A stretch of 64,000 nt of DNA from assembly GCF_005886805.2 (NCBI RefSeq), contig NZ_CP045429.1, positions 1,148,501-1,212,500 of the forward strand. The letters run 5' to 3'. The notes under the pieces were generated by a model that worked only from the letters and a program-made list of their open reading frames with translations, searched no databases and was not told the origin of the DNA. This document shows, piece by piece, positions 17,657 to 26,563 of the stretch; the first letter of the stretch is position 1, and every line of letters starts with the position of its first letter. Both the position numbers and the translations under genes were made by a program. This DNA comes from Pseudoalteromonas rubra (GTDB lineage Bacteria; Pseudomonadota; Gammaproteobacteria; Enterobacterales; Alteromonadaceae).

Positions 17657-18239
17657 ATGGTGACTGCCTATAAACCAAAATGATTGATTGCAAAGTGAGG
17701 GAAAAATACAGACCCTGCTTATGCTATTTATGTGAAGTCCCCAGTTTATCACTAGGTACAATTTGAGTGTACTGTGATAAACAAAAAGCTATGGGTAAGG
17801 TATCGGTAAACGCGGTGTGGGTTTTGGAGCCAGTGAGTTCGTGGTTAAGGTGGCCATGGGTGGCTGAGTTTTATGCCGATGATAGTTGTATCCACTCCAA
17901 ATGCAGCACAGCGCCAAGTGTGGTAAGAGTCGTGTCGGTTTTTGGGGGGAGTTGCGTTATTACTGTCATTTTTCTCGCTGAATAATATTCATCATGAGCA
18001 TTACATTTTTAATTTTCGTGCGACCAGTATTGTTATGTTCCTTCAGTTTCCCTCAAGTGCAGATACATAAATTTCAATAAATTTACATTAAATATCAATC
18101 TTTATGTCATTTTTAACAGTCTGCTGGATGAAATATTATAACAGTTTTTTTGAATACATGTTGAAATTGGACCGTTCCAGTTGCTACCTTTGTTAACAGT
18201 TTCACAACACAGTACTGACATGTTTATCGCAGTAAGTGA
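17657..18239. other. Intergenic region without recognised gene
   Basis: About 580 bases, AT-rich towards the right. One open frame (17767-17985, plus strand) has no ribosome site and unconvincing composition. The rightmost part leads into the structured leader of the subtilase gene. Confidence 0.5.
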
Positions 18240-18354
18240 CCTTGTTGTATAGGTACAAGTAGTTAAACCACTTGTTTGCCCGGTGGCTATGGGCGGTTGT
18301 TTAAGTGCATTGTCAGTTAGAAAAAGAGTAACAATACAACAAGGTACAACAAGG
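18240..18354 (+). promoter_or_regulatory. Structured 5' leader that could mask the subtilase ribosome site
   Basis: The 5' arm CCTTGTTGTAT (18240-18250) is complementary to ATACAACAAGG (18334-18344). TACAACAAGG is then repeated in tandem (18345-18354), and the second copy includes the AAGG of the Shine-Dalgarno site. Internal hairpins ACAAGT/ACTTGT (18255-18260/18270-18275) fill the interval. Alternative pairing of one arm with either copy would hide or expose the ribosome site. Its function is inferred from base pairing only. Confidence 0.4.
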
Positions 18355-18361
18355 AGAAGAC

Positions 18362-19939
18362 ATGAGTATCACACGTTTTAAACTATCAACCCTATCCACC
18401 CTAATGTTTACTGCATTGAGCTTGCCAGCGTTCGCACAAGAGCCTGTTTTTCAGGGGCATACCGAAGAAGCAAAACTACAAAGCAAATCTAAAAAGAGTG
18501 CCAGCAATCGTTACATAGTGCGCTTTAAAGAGACATTGTCGGGGGGCAAAAACAGTTTTAATAATTATATTGCACTCAACTATCTGTTTACTGCAGGTGC
18601 GGAGCCATTGTTTGCACTCAATGGTCAGCAAGCGATGGTGGCAGAGCTGGATGAGTACAGCCTGGAGACACTGCGAGGCTTTTCGTCCGTTGACTCAATC
18701 GAAATAGACCCCAAGCGTTATGTGTTACCCTTAGCTAAGTCTGCGAATCAAATCGTACCTTTTGCACAGAGCACACCGTATGGGATTACTATGGTGCAGG
18801 GTCACTTATTGCCTCAGTCCAATACCTCTGCAAGAAAAGTCTGCGTGATTGATACAGGCTACAACCTTGGCCACCCCGATTTACCTTATGGTAATGCAAC
18901 CGGGGTTGCGAACAACAATGCGGTGGGTCGTTGGAACAATGATGGCAATGGCCATGGTACACACGTTGCGGGAACCATCGCGGCAGAGGATAACAATCAG
19001 GGCGTGGTCGGTGTGTATCCCGGTGTGGATCTGCACATTGTCAAAATTTTCGATGACAACGGGCAATGGACTTATGCTTCGAACCTGGTGAATGCAATTC
19101 AGCAATGTAAAGATGGCGGTGCTCAGGTTGTGAATATGAGTTTGGGTGGTGGTAATTACTCCAACAGTGAAAATACTGCGATGCAGAATTTCGTTGATGG
19201 GGGCATGATATTAGTGGCTGCTGCTGGTAACGATGGTAACAGCTCTAAGTCTTATCCGGCTTCCTACAACTCAGTTATTTCTGTGGCATCTGTTACTTCA
19301 AGCGAAAGTCGTTCATCGTTTTCTCAGTACAACGATCAGGTTGAGCTTGCGGGTCCTGGTTCCAGCGTTAACTCAACCTACCCGACTAATACTTATCGGA
19401 GTCTGAGCGGTACATCCATGGCCTCACCTCATGTTGCTGGTGTCGCAGCATTGGTGTGGAGCCACAACAGTCAGTGTAATAACCAGCAGATCCGGGCCGC
19501 CCTGAACGCAACTGCCAAAGACAAAGGTGCGGCGGGTCGCGACAATTATTATGGCCATGGTATCGTTCAGGCCAAAGCCGCATCAGACTACATTGCTGCC
19601 AATGGCTGTCAGGGAGGCGGTGATCCGGGTGGTGTAACGCCTGTGAATGGTTCATTGCCAAATTTACAGGGCAACCAGAATGGCTGGACGCACTACACCT
19701 GGGATATTCCACAGGGGGTTAAAGAGATGGCGCTGACCATCACCGGTGGTACTGGAGATGCTGATCTGTATGTAAGGTACAACGCTCAGCCAGATGCAAA
19801 CAATTACACCTGTCGTCCCTGGAAGAATGGCAATGAAGAGCAATGCTTATTTACTAACCCAAGCTCGGGTGTATGGCACATAAGCCTTTATGGCTACAAC
19901 AATTACAGCGGTGTGACGTTGAATTATTCTTATAAATAA
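18362..19939 (+). CDS. Secreted subtilisin-like (S8) serine protease with PPC domain
   Basis: A 525-residue preproprotein: signal peptide (ends PAFA), an inhibitor-I9-type propeptide to about residue 125, and the S8 catalytic domain. The catalytic residues are Asp164 (CVIDTGY), His198 (GHGTHVAGT) and Ser352 (SGTSMASPHVAG). After a Gly-rich linker there is a C-terminal prepeptidase (PPC) domain, ending in tandem aromatic strands (ISLYGYNNYSG). Such proteases are extracellular and common in marine Alteromonadales. A strong ribosome site (AAGGAG) precedes the ATG, within a possibly regulatory leader. Confidence 0.95.
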   Translation: MSITRFKLSTLSTLMFTALSLPAFAQEPVFQGHTEEAKLQSKSKKSASNRYIVRFKETLSGGKNSFNNYIALNYLFTAGAEPLFALNGQQAMVAELDEYSLETLRGFSSVDSIEIDPKRYVLPLAKSANQIVPFAQSTPYGITMVQGHLLPQSNTSARKVCVIDTGYNLGHPDLPYGNATGVANNNAVGRWNNDGNGHGTHVAGTIAAEDNNQGVVGVYPGVDLHIVKIFDDNGQWTYASNLVNAIQQCKDGGAQVVNMSLGGGNYSNSENTAMQNFVDGGMILVAAAGNDGNSSKSYPASYNSVISVASVTSSESRSSFSQYNDQVELAGPGSSVNSTYPTNTYRSLSGTSMASPHVAGVAALVWSHNSQCNNQQIRAALNATAKDKGAAGRDNYYGHGIVQAKAASDYIAANGCQGGGDPGGVTPVNGSLPNLQGNQNGWTHYTWDIPQGVKEMALTITGGTGDADLYVRYNAQPDANNYTCRPWKNGNEEQCLFTNPSSGVWHISLYGYNNYSGVTLNYSYK

Positions 19940-19973
19940 ACGCCTGTTAGGCCAGGTTTACCCATAAAAATCC

Positions 19974-19997
19974 AAGGCGCTCATTGAGCGCCTTTTT
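19974..19997 (+). terminator. Intrinsic terminator after the S8 protease gene
   Basis: Stem AAGGCGCTC (19974-19982) pairs with GAGCGCCTT (19986-19994), followed by a T run. Confidence 0.8.
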
Positions 19998-20605
19998 ACA
20001 AGCTCAGATTATCGAATCTAAAGAAATCCCGATAAGTTGACGTTGCCTATGGTAGTGCCACTATATCGAGGCAAGTTTGCTAAGGTTTGGCTTTATTCGT
20101 CATGTACTTTTTACCAAAGGCTGGGGTGTTCCAGTGATTGTGAGTCAGAGGGGGCATGTCTAACATGAGTTGCTGGTGGCAAATGTAACACCTAAATGTA
20201 TGCCTTTAACGTGCCCACATAATGAAGTGGGTGTGAAATAAAAAGAAGGGCAGATAAGAGGTCGTGTCTTTAATTTAGTCATGAACAAGCACTATCCTTA
20301 TTTTGGTTATAATAATCCGTTTCGGCACAATCGGCATTAGGTGCAATAATCAGTACTTTTACAGTGACTGAGGTGTGAGTAGAGTGTGATTTATATCAAG
20401 TGATTGGCTGGTTCATCAAAAAAAACGTCGCAATGAGCAGACAGTTACCGTGAAAGCGTTCAAAATTCTTTGTTAGCAGGAAGTGACAGGCCACCTGGGG
20501 AGTTGACGTTGTCCAGGATAACCATGTGTAGGGTGAGATAACTCAGGTAAAATCCAGGCAGAGTCACTTTTTCGCGACTGCTGGCAAAAAATTTAGTTTG
20601 TTTTC
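19998..20605. other. Intergenic region without recognised gene
   Basis: About 600 bases between the protease terminator and the acetyltransferase promoter. No convincing reading frame or RNA structure was recognised in it. Confidence 0.5.
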
Positions 20606-20636
20606 TTGACCTTAACTTAAGTTGAGGTTCTAGCCT
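20606..20636 (+). promoter_or_regulatory. MerR/SoxR-type promoter with 19-bp spacer before nat
   Basis: TTGACC (20606-20611) and TAGCCT (20631-20636) are separated by 19 bases. The dyad ACCTTAACTTAAGTTGAGGT (20609-20628) fills the spacer, with one mismatched pair. A dyad in an over-long spacer is the signature of MerR-family regulators such as SoxR. No MerR-family gene is present in the window. Confidence 0.6.
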
Positions 20637-20667
20637 TAAGTTAATCTCAAAGAAAAGGAAAATGATC

Positions 20668-21480
20668 ATGATGATTCAAGATTATATTAAATCGCTTCAG
20701 TTGACTCAGCAGCATGCCTGTTTGGCACAGCTCAGGGAAATCCAGGAAAAGCATCTTGAAATGTATAGCTTTTCAAGCATTAGTGCACTGGGCGCAGAGA
20801 TAATATCGCTTCAGGAGGAAGCCTTGCTGGATCGTCTGGTACTCAGGAAAAAAGGAGGCTACTGTTTTGAGCAAAATAAGCTGGCTTACCTGGCACTGGA
20901 ACACTTGGGTTATGAGGTTCAGCCATTGCTGGCCAAGGTACTGTTAAACGGCAATGAAGACAATGCCAGAACTCACCGGGTTACTTTGGTGAAGATCGGG
21001 GATGACAGTTACTTATTTGATGTGGGTTTTGGCTCAAAATCACCGAAAGAGCCATTGTGTATTTCTCAGTCCGGCACCATCGAGGTCGGAAACTATCATT
21101 ATAAAATAACCCGCACAGCGTCAGACGTGCGTATTGAGCTGTTACAACCTGAGCAGGTTAGCCTTTACAGTGTCTCGCTGGTTCCCGTTACGGAGAAGGA
21201 CTTTGATGTGGTGCACTTTTACAGCCACCAGCACCCTGAGTCTAATTTTGTGAATAACCTGGTACTTTCCCGAGTGACGGGCGGGCAACGCTTTACCTTG
21301 CGCAACTTGCTCTACAGGGAGCTGCACGAAGTAAGTCAATTCAGTACAGTCATCGAAGTCACGTCAGCACAGCAGCTATTGTCTCTAATACGGCAAAAGT
21401 TTCTGCTTAATGTTTGTACCTCTGAAGCGGAGCGTTTATTTGCCCGTGCACAGAAAAGCATGAGAATGCAAAGCGCATAA
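20668..21480 (+). CDS. nat: Arylamine N-acetyltransferase
   Basis: A 270-residue acetyl-CoA-dependent enzyme of the NAT family. The catalytic triad is visible: Cys66 in GGYCFEQN, His in RTHRVTLV, and Asp in LFDVGFG. It transfers acetyl from acetyl-CoA to aryl-amine or hydrazine groups. Of three clustered ATGs, 20668 is chosen for its eight-base distance to AAGGA. It stands beside the MarR regulator and peptide synthetase, facing the MarR gene across a shared terminator. Its role in that cluster is possible but unproven; the MerR-type promoter points to redox or drug response. Confidence 0.9.
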   Translation: MMIQDYIKSLQLTQQHACLAQLREIQEKHLEMYSFSSISALGAEIISLQEEALLDRLVLRKKGGYCFEQNKLAYLALEHLGYEVQPLLAKVLLNGNEDNARTHRVTLVKIGDDSYLFDVGFGSKSPKEPLCISQSGTIEVGNYHYKITRTASDVRIELLQPEQVSLYSVSLVPVTEKDFDVVHFYSHQHPESNFVNNLVLSRVTGGQRFTLRNLLYRELHEVSQFSTVIEVTSAQQLLSLIRQKFLLNVCTSEAERLFARAQKSMRMQSA

Positions 21481-21600
21481 CCTATTGAATGGCCATCGCA
21501 GCGTAGTGTTTAGTTTTAACTACGCCGCTGTGATGGCAGACTTTTTTTGAGAGATTAGGCACAGGTAATGCGTCCACTAAGCCATTACCACAGCCAAAAA

Positions 21601-21629
21601 AAAGAGGTAACGTTAAACGTTACCTCTTT
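21601..21629. terminator. Bidirectional terminator between nat and marR
   Basis: A perfect 14-base dyad, AAAGAGGTAACGTT (21601-21614) with its complement at 21616-21629, is flanked by A and T runs. It would serve both converging genes. Confidence 0.85.
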
Positions 21630-21668
21630 TTTATTTATTTCCAGGTAGCGCCATCATGGGCAACCTGA

Positions 21669-22163
21669 TTAGTGATGCAAATTGACAAGTAGTTTCTTTA
21701 ACAGATTTGCCAGCTGCTGTTTTTCTTCCTCTTCCAGTGGTGATAACAAGTAATGGCCTTTGGCCACATGCTCGGTGACCACTTCGTTGATCAGCGCCAG
21801 CCCTTGTTCTGTCAAACTGACCATGACTCCGCGGCGATCATTGGGGTCCGGATTACGTTTAACTAAATCCTTTGCTTCAAGCTTATCAATGCGGTTGGTC
21901 ATGGAACCAGAGGTCAGCATTAATGTCTGTAATAACTGGTTAGGCGTTAATGTGTATGGTTCACCTGAACGACGTAATGTCGCCAGTACATCGAATTCTC
22001 CCCCATTTAGGCCAAACCGGCTGAATACACCATGCAGCTCTTTGCTGAATATAGCATCCGTTCTGACCAGGCGGCCCATTATGGCCATAGGTGAGGGATC
22101 GATATCGGGCCTTTCTTTCTCCCATTGAGCAATTACGGTGTCGACTAAATCATGTTTCTGCAT
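21669..22163 (-). CDS. MarR-family transcriptional regulator
   Basis: A 164-residue regulator with a MarR winged helix: LNGGEFDVLATLRRSG, then the recognition region TLMLTSGSMTNRIDKLEAKDLV and the wing NPDDRRGVMVSLTEQG (written RNPDPNDRRG in the protein). It reads away from the peptide synthetase gene, whose promoter region it shares. TCTTT/AAAGA half-sites also occur just before its own start (22178-22198). It is the best local candidate for recognising the ATCTTT-N4-AAAGAT palindromes at the synthetase, RND and TrpF-like promoters. Confidence 0.9.
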   Translation of the reverse strand: MQKHDLVDTVIAQWEKERPDIDPSPMAIMGRLVRTDAIFSKELHGVFSRFGLNGGEFDVLATLRRSGEPYTLTPNQLLQTLMLTSGSMTNRIDKLEAKDLVKRNPDPNDRRGVMVSLTEQGLALINEVVTEHVAKGHYLLSPLEEEEKQQLANLLKKLLVNLHH

Positions 22164-22242
22164 AAAAACTACTTCTCTGTTTTCTTTGATGCGTTAAAGA
22201 TACTGTAAAACAAACTTGGTGGCAAGAGTTATCACATCAAAT

Positions 22243-22288
22243 ATCTTCACAAAAAGTATGTTGACATTAAGATATATTTATTTATCTT
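22243..22288 (+). promoter_or_regulatory. Promoter and operator of the peptide synthetase gene
   Basis: TTGACA (22261-22266), a 16-base spacer and TATCTT (22283-22288) give the promoter. Upstream lies ATCTTC-acaa-AAAGTA (22243-22258), which matches nine of twelve positions of the ATCTTT-N4-AAAGAT palindrome found at two other promoters. A second dyad, TAAGATA/TATCTTA, lies in the spacer and -10 (22268-22289). Confidence 0.6.
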
Positions 22289-22414
22289 AGTATGGAACTT
22301 GTTGCATAGGATTTAGCTACTAGGCTTTAAAAGCTAAAGATGGGAAGTGGCATCAAGTGGATTTGTGAAGACTTAGAAACTTAGATGAACGAAATTTAAT
22401 TAAGGGATTTAAAA

Positions 22415-25400
22415 ATGAACTTACTAAACTCACCAAACACGCATCAATCAGCCAGTGGTGTTGCGCTTGCTGAAGCGGAAATAAAAGCAATAAATCTAAT
22501 TGAATTAATGCGCCATCAGGTTGCAACACAACCTGATGCGACCGCAGTTGTTGGTCATCATGAGAGCATGACTTTTGCGCAGCTGGATCTGCGAGCACAG
22601 CAGATTGCTGCTACATTACAGCAACTTGACGCTAAACCAGACGACTATATAGGCCTATTTGTTGAGCCTTCCGACGACTTGGTAGTCGGCGTGTGGGGCA
22701 GCTTATATGCCGGATGTGGTTATTTACCGCTGTCACCTGAATACCCGGACAAACGGGTATTACACATGATCACTGACTCAAAAACCCAGTTGATACTGAC
22801 GCAATCACACCTGAAAGAAAAAATCATCTCGCTTGTTGGACCTTCTGTTACGGTCATTTGCCTGGAAGAGCTGAGTAATGAGCAGACATACTGCGCAGAG
22901 GTTGCCCCGGAAAATCTGGCATACATGATTTATACCTCGGGCAGTACTGGGACGCCAAAAGGCGTCATGATTGAGCACGGTAATATCGTTAATCAGATGC
23001 GCTGGCTGCGTCAGCAGTTTGGGTTTAATAATAGCACACGCATCATTCAAAAAACGCCATTTAGCTTCGATGCGGCACAATGGGAAATCCTGGCGTGTGC
23101 CATGGGCGCATGTGTGGTGGCGAGTGAGCCTGGCATGTATCGCGATCCTATGGCATTGATTGATGCCATGATTGAAAACGAAGTTACCGTTTTACAGTGT
23201 GTACCCACCTTGTTGCAGGCTCTGCTGGACACCCCAGGGATCCAACTTTGTAGCTCGCTACAACACGTCTTTAGTGGTGGTGAAACACTGACAAAACAGC
23301 TTGCCGCACAGTTTTTTGAAGAGCTTCCGGGTCTCAAGTTAACCAACCTTTATGGCCCCACTGAGTGCACCATTAACTCATCCAGCTATACAGTAACCCA
23401 AAGCACACTGGAGCAGGACTTCGAGGCCATTTCAATTGGTCAGGCCGTAGCAAATACGCACTATTATGTGCTGGATGATGAGCTACAATCGGTTGCAGCA
23501 GGTGAATCAGGCGAGCTGTACATCAGTGGTGCGCAGATCGCGCGTGGTTACTTTGACAGAGCTGATATCACCAAGGAGCGTTTTATCTCTAACCCGCACT
23601 CTGATGAGCCGCAGCACAGCGTACTTTATCGAAGTGGGGATGTCGTTAAGCTCGATGATCAGGGCAATGCACACTTCCTGGGTCGCGTTGACAATCAGGT
23701 CAAACTACGTGGTTATCGGGTTGAGCTGGATGAGATCCGCCTGGCGATAGAAAAGCACGATTGGGTTAAAAACGCGGCTATGGTGATCAAAAATGATGAG
23801 CGAACTGGATTTCAGAATCTGATTGCCTGTATTGAGCTGAACAAACGTGAAGCGGCGGTGATGGATCAGGGCAATCATGGTGAGCACCACCAGTCGAAGA
23901 AAAACAAACTTCAGGTAAAAGCGCAGCTCTCTAATGCGGGTTTCCGCTCAGAGGCGGTACTCAAAAATGAACCATCTTTTGAATTACCAAATAAACAACC
24001 AACACAAGGTCAGTCAGAAACGGTGTTTGCACGCAAAACCTATCGTTTCTTTGAAGGGGGAGAGCTGACACAGCAGGACATCGTTGAGTTACTCGCAACA
24101 CCAGAGCGTGCGGGAAAGAGTATCGATGTAGCCCAGTTAAGCTATGGTCAGTTCGGTCAGATCATGCGCTATTTTGGTCAATTCAAAAGTGAGGAGCGTT
24201 TGTTACCTAAATATGGCTATGCTTCGCCAGGTGCGCTATACGCAACTCAGTTATTTGTTGAAATTCATCAGCTTTTCGACTTGGATGCCGGTATTTACTA
24301 CTACCAGCCAGAGCAACACACACTGCATTTAGTACGCCCGGTTGCCGAGCGCAGTGAAGCTCAGCTGAAAGTTCATTTCCTGGGTAAGCAGCAGGCAATC
24401 GAGCCGGTTTATAAAAACAACATTCTGGAAGTGTTGGAAATGGAAACTGGACACATGCTGGGGCTGTTTGATCAGGTATTGCCTTTATTCGGGCTGGCTG
24501 TTGGCAAAGGGGAATTCACTGAGTCACTGCAAGAGTGCCTCGCGGTTGAGCACGATGATCAATACCTGGGCAGTTATGAAATTACCCCGGCGGCGCAAGG
24601 CGTGCCACTGCAAGAAGTCGAGTCAATAGTGCAGATCCAAGGTGTTGAGGGTCTGGAGAATGGTCAGTATTCGCTGCAAGGCGGTGAATTTGTGCCACTG
24701 TCTGAAAAACTCATAGAGAAGAAAAGCGTCATCGCGATTAATCAGCAGGTCTATGAGCGTTCCAGCTTTGGTGTATCTATGCTCAGCCACACGACTGAAG
24801 CATGGCGACACTATGTTGACCTGGGCAGACGCTTACAACAGCTACAAATGAACAAGCTGAATATTGGTCTGATGTCATCCGGTTACAGCTCGAAAAGTGG
24901 GAATAACCTGCCATCAGCGGATCGCTTCGGCGCTATCCTGGCTGAACAAGGCAAAGAGATGAAGCCGTTCTATTTCTGTATCGGCGGCAAAGTTTCTGAT
25001 GAACAGATGCGTAGTGAAGGGATGAAAGAAGACGCTATCCACATGCGTGGTCCGGTAGAAATCCTGAAGGATGACCTGCAAAGTCGCTTACCGACTTACA
25101 TGGTGCCGAATCAAATCGTGGCGTTTGATGCATTCCCGCAAACTGCCAACGGCAAAGTGGATTATATCGCTTTACGTGACAACGAGAAGCTGTCTCAGCT
25201 AGGTAATGACGTGCCTTATATCGAGCCACGTAACCCGCTTGAAGAACACATTGCAGAAATCTGGAAGCAAACACTGAAATGGGATAAAGCGTCTGTTAAA
25301 GACAACTTCTTCGAAAGCGGCGGTAACTCACTGACAGCGGTGACCTTACTTAACCGCATTAATAAGGAACTCAGCTTGAACCTGCCTATGCAGACGTTGT

Positions 25401-26290
25401 TCCAGGCCCCCAGTATTGAGGATTTGGCCCAGCATATTCAGGAAAGTGATCACGACACAGACAATCGACTGATCTCATTAAATAATTCATCAAAAGACAG
25501 CAAAGTATTCTGCTGGCCGGGTCTGGGTGGTTACCCCATGAGCCTGAAGCCTCTGGCAGAGAAAGTGGCTGATCAGGCTGAATTCATTGGTGTTCAGGCA
25601 CATGGTATCAATGAACAGGAAGTACCGTACCAGACTATTAGTGAGATGGCGCGTGCAGACATTAAATTGCTAAAAGAAGCACAGCCAGAAGGTCCTTACA
25701 CATTGTGGGGGTATTCATTCGGTGCCAGAGTGGCGTTTGAAGTAGCACACCAGCTGGAGCAGGCAGGGGATGAGGTGAAGGATCTATACCTGATTGCACC
25801 TGGATCGCCGGAGCTGCCGCAGTTTGCCAGCCGGGCACGCGTACCGTGTTTCAGTTCAGGAGCATTTGTCACCATCTTGTACTCAGTGTTCTTCCAGAAG
25901 ATCAGCGGTCCGGTGCTTGAAAAGTGTCTGGAAGTCGTGACCGACAAAGCCAGCTTTATCGACTTTGTTTGCACCAACCACAGAGCACTCAATCAGGACA
26001 TGGTGAAACGCATTGTTGATATCGTGGTGCAAACCTACGAATTCAAATACACCTTTAACGAATTGCTGGAGCGTAATGTGAAGGCACCTAAGGTGATATT
26101 CAAAGCGCAAGGAGATGATTATTCATTCCTGGAAAACATTCCGGGATATGCAGAAGACGAAACTCGCACAATTCACCTGGAGGCAGACCACTATGCCTTG
26201 CTTAAACACCCGGGTGTTGAAGAGTTGTTTGACTGTATTGTTGATTACCAGAGTGAAGCAGAAGCCTTTAACCGCTTGCTGACCGCCTAA
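22415..26290 (+). CDS. indC: Single-module NRPS, indigoidine synthetase type (A-Ox-T-TE)
   Basis: A 1291-residue enzyme of the size and order of BpsA/IndC: adenylation domain (TSGSTGTPKG near 173, YGPTE near 312, YRSGD near 404), a nitroreductase-like FMN oxidase domain inserted at about 537-850, the end of the A domain (TANGKVDY near 910), a carrier domain (GGNSLT, Ser972) and a thioesterase (GYSFG, Ser1101, later His in ADHYALL). Aligning the A domain by eye to GrsA gives the pocket D-A-W-Q-F-G-L-I-N-K, the glutamine code I know for indigoidine synthetases. The known product type is oxidised, cyclised glutamine, which dimerises to blue indigoidine. Ribosome site AAGGGA. It heads an operon with the tautomerase-like gene and indA. 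Confidence 0.93.
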   Translation: MNLLNSPNTHQSASGVALAEAEIKAINLIELMRHQVATQPDATAVVGHHESMTFAQLDLRAQQIAATLQQLDAKPDDYIGLFVEPSDDLVVGVWGSLYAGCGYLPLSPEYPDKRVLHMITDSKTQLILTQSHLKEKIISLVGPSVTVICLEELSNEQTYCAEVAPENLAYMIYTSGSTGTPKGVMIEHGNIVNQMRWLRQQFGFNNSTRIIQKTPFSFDAAQWEILACAMGACVVASEPGMYRDPMALIDAMIENEVTVLQCVPTLLQALLDTPGIQLCSSLQHVFSGGETLTKQLAAQFFEELPGLKLTNLYGPTECTINSSSYTVTQSTLEQDFEAISIGQAVANTHYYVLDDELQSVAAGESGELYISGAQIARGYFDRADITKERFISNPHSDEPQHSVLYRSGDVVKLDDQGNAHFLGRVDNQVKLRGYRVELDEIRLAIEKHDWVKNAAMVIKNDERTGFQNLIACIELNKREAAVMDQGNHGEHHQSKKNKLQVKAQLSNAGFRSEAVLKNEPSFELPNKQPTQGQSETVFARKTYRFFEGGELTQQDIVELLATPERAGKSIDVAQLSYGQFGQIMRYFGQFKSEERLLPKYGYASPGALYATQLFVEIHQLFDLDAGIYYYQPEQHTLHLVRPVAERSEAQLKVHFLGKQQAIEPVYKNNILEVLEMETGHMLGLFDQVLPLFGLAVGKGEFTESLQECLAVEHDDQYLGSYEITPAAQGVPLQEVESIVQIQGVEGLENGQYSLQGGEFVPLSEKLIEKKSVIAINQQVYERSSFGVSMLSHTTEAWRHYVDLGRRLQQLQMNKLNIGLMSSGYSSKSGNNLPSADRFGAILAEQGKEMKPFYFCIGGKVSDEQMRSEGMKEDAIHMRGPVEILKDDLQSRLPTYMVPNQIVAFDAFPQTANGKVDYIALRDNEKLSQLGNDVPYIEPRNPLEEHIAEIWKQTLKWDKASVKDNFFESGGNSLTAVTLLNRINKELSLNLPMQTLFQAPSIEDLAQHIQESDHDTDNRLISLNNSSKDSKVFCWPGLGGYPMSLKPLAEKVADQAEFIGVQAHGINEQEVPYQTISEMARADIKLLKEAQPEGPYTLWGYSFGARVAFEVAHQLEQAGDEVKDLYLIAPGSPELPQFASRARVPCFSSGAFVTILYSVFFQKISGPVLEKCLEVVTDKASFIDFVCTNHRALNQDMVKRIVDIVVQTYEFKYTFNELLERNVKAPKVIFKAQGDDYSFLENIPGYAEDETRTIHLEADHYALLKHPGVEELFDCIVDYQSEAEAFNRLLTA

Positions 26291-26310
26291 CGTATTTAAG
26301 GAGAAAAACC

Positions 26311-26535
26311 ATGCCACATGTAGATATTCATTATTTTGCGTGCCCGGTTTCTGACATAGCGAAAGAAGCCATTGCACAAACCATTACGGCAATTTTGAGT
26401 AAAGAGCTCAATTGCGGTGAAGAAGTGATTTCAGTTGCCTTGTGCCCTCAAGTACCTGAGGACTGGCAGCAAAACGTATACCAGCCGTTAATTACGGCGC
26501 AAAAAGATAAACTGATTAAATTTCCGAATTACTAA
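26311..26535 (+). CDS. 4-oxalocrotonate tautomerase-like small protein
   Basis: 74 residues beginning M-P-H-V-D-I, so Pro would be the N-terminus after Met removal, as in the tautomerase superfamily where Pro1 is the catalytic base. The following pattern (ISKEL-like helix [17 protein letters not shown]) fits the beta-alpha-beta unit. It is 20 bases after the synthetase stop with its own AAGGAG site and 28 bases before indA. It might tautomerise the cyclic glutamine-derived product. That role is inferred. Confidence 0.72.
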   Translation: MPHVDIHYFACPVSDIAKEAIAQTITAILSKELNCGEEVISVALCPQVPEDWQQNVYQPLITAQKDKLIKFPNY

Positions 26536-26563
26536 ATTTACGAATTATGACAAGGACAAAATT

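Noticed and set aside
17767..17985. Open frame of 72 codons left of the subtilase gene
   Set aside because: No ribosome site and a composition rich in Val, Ser and Trp without pattern; treated as chance.
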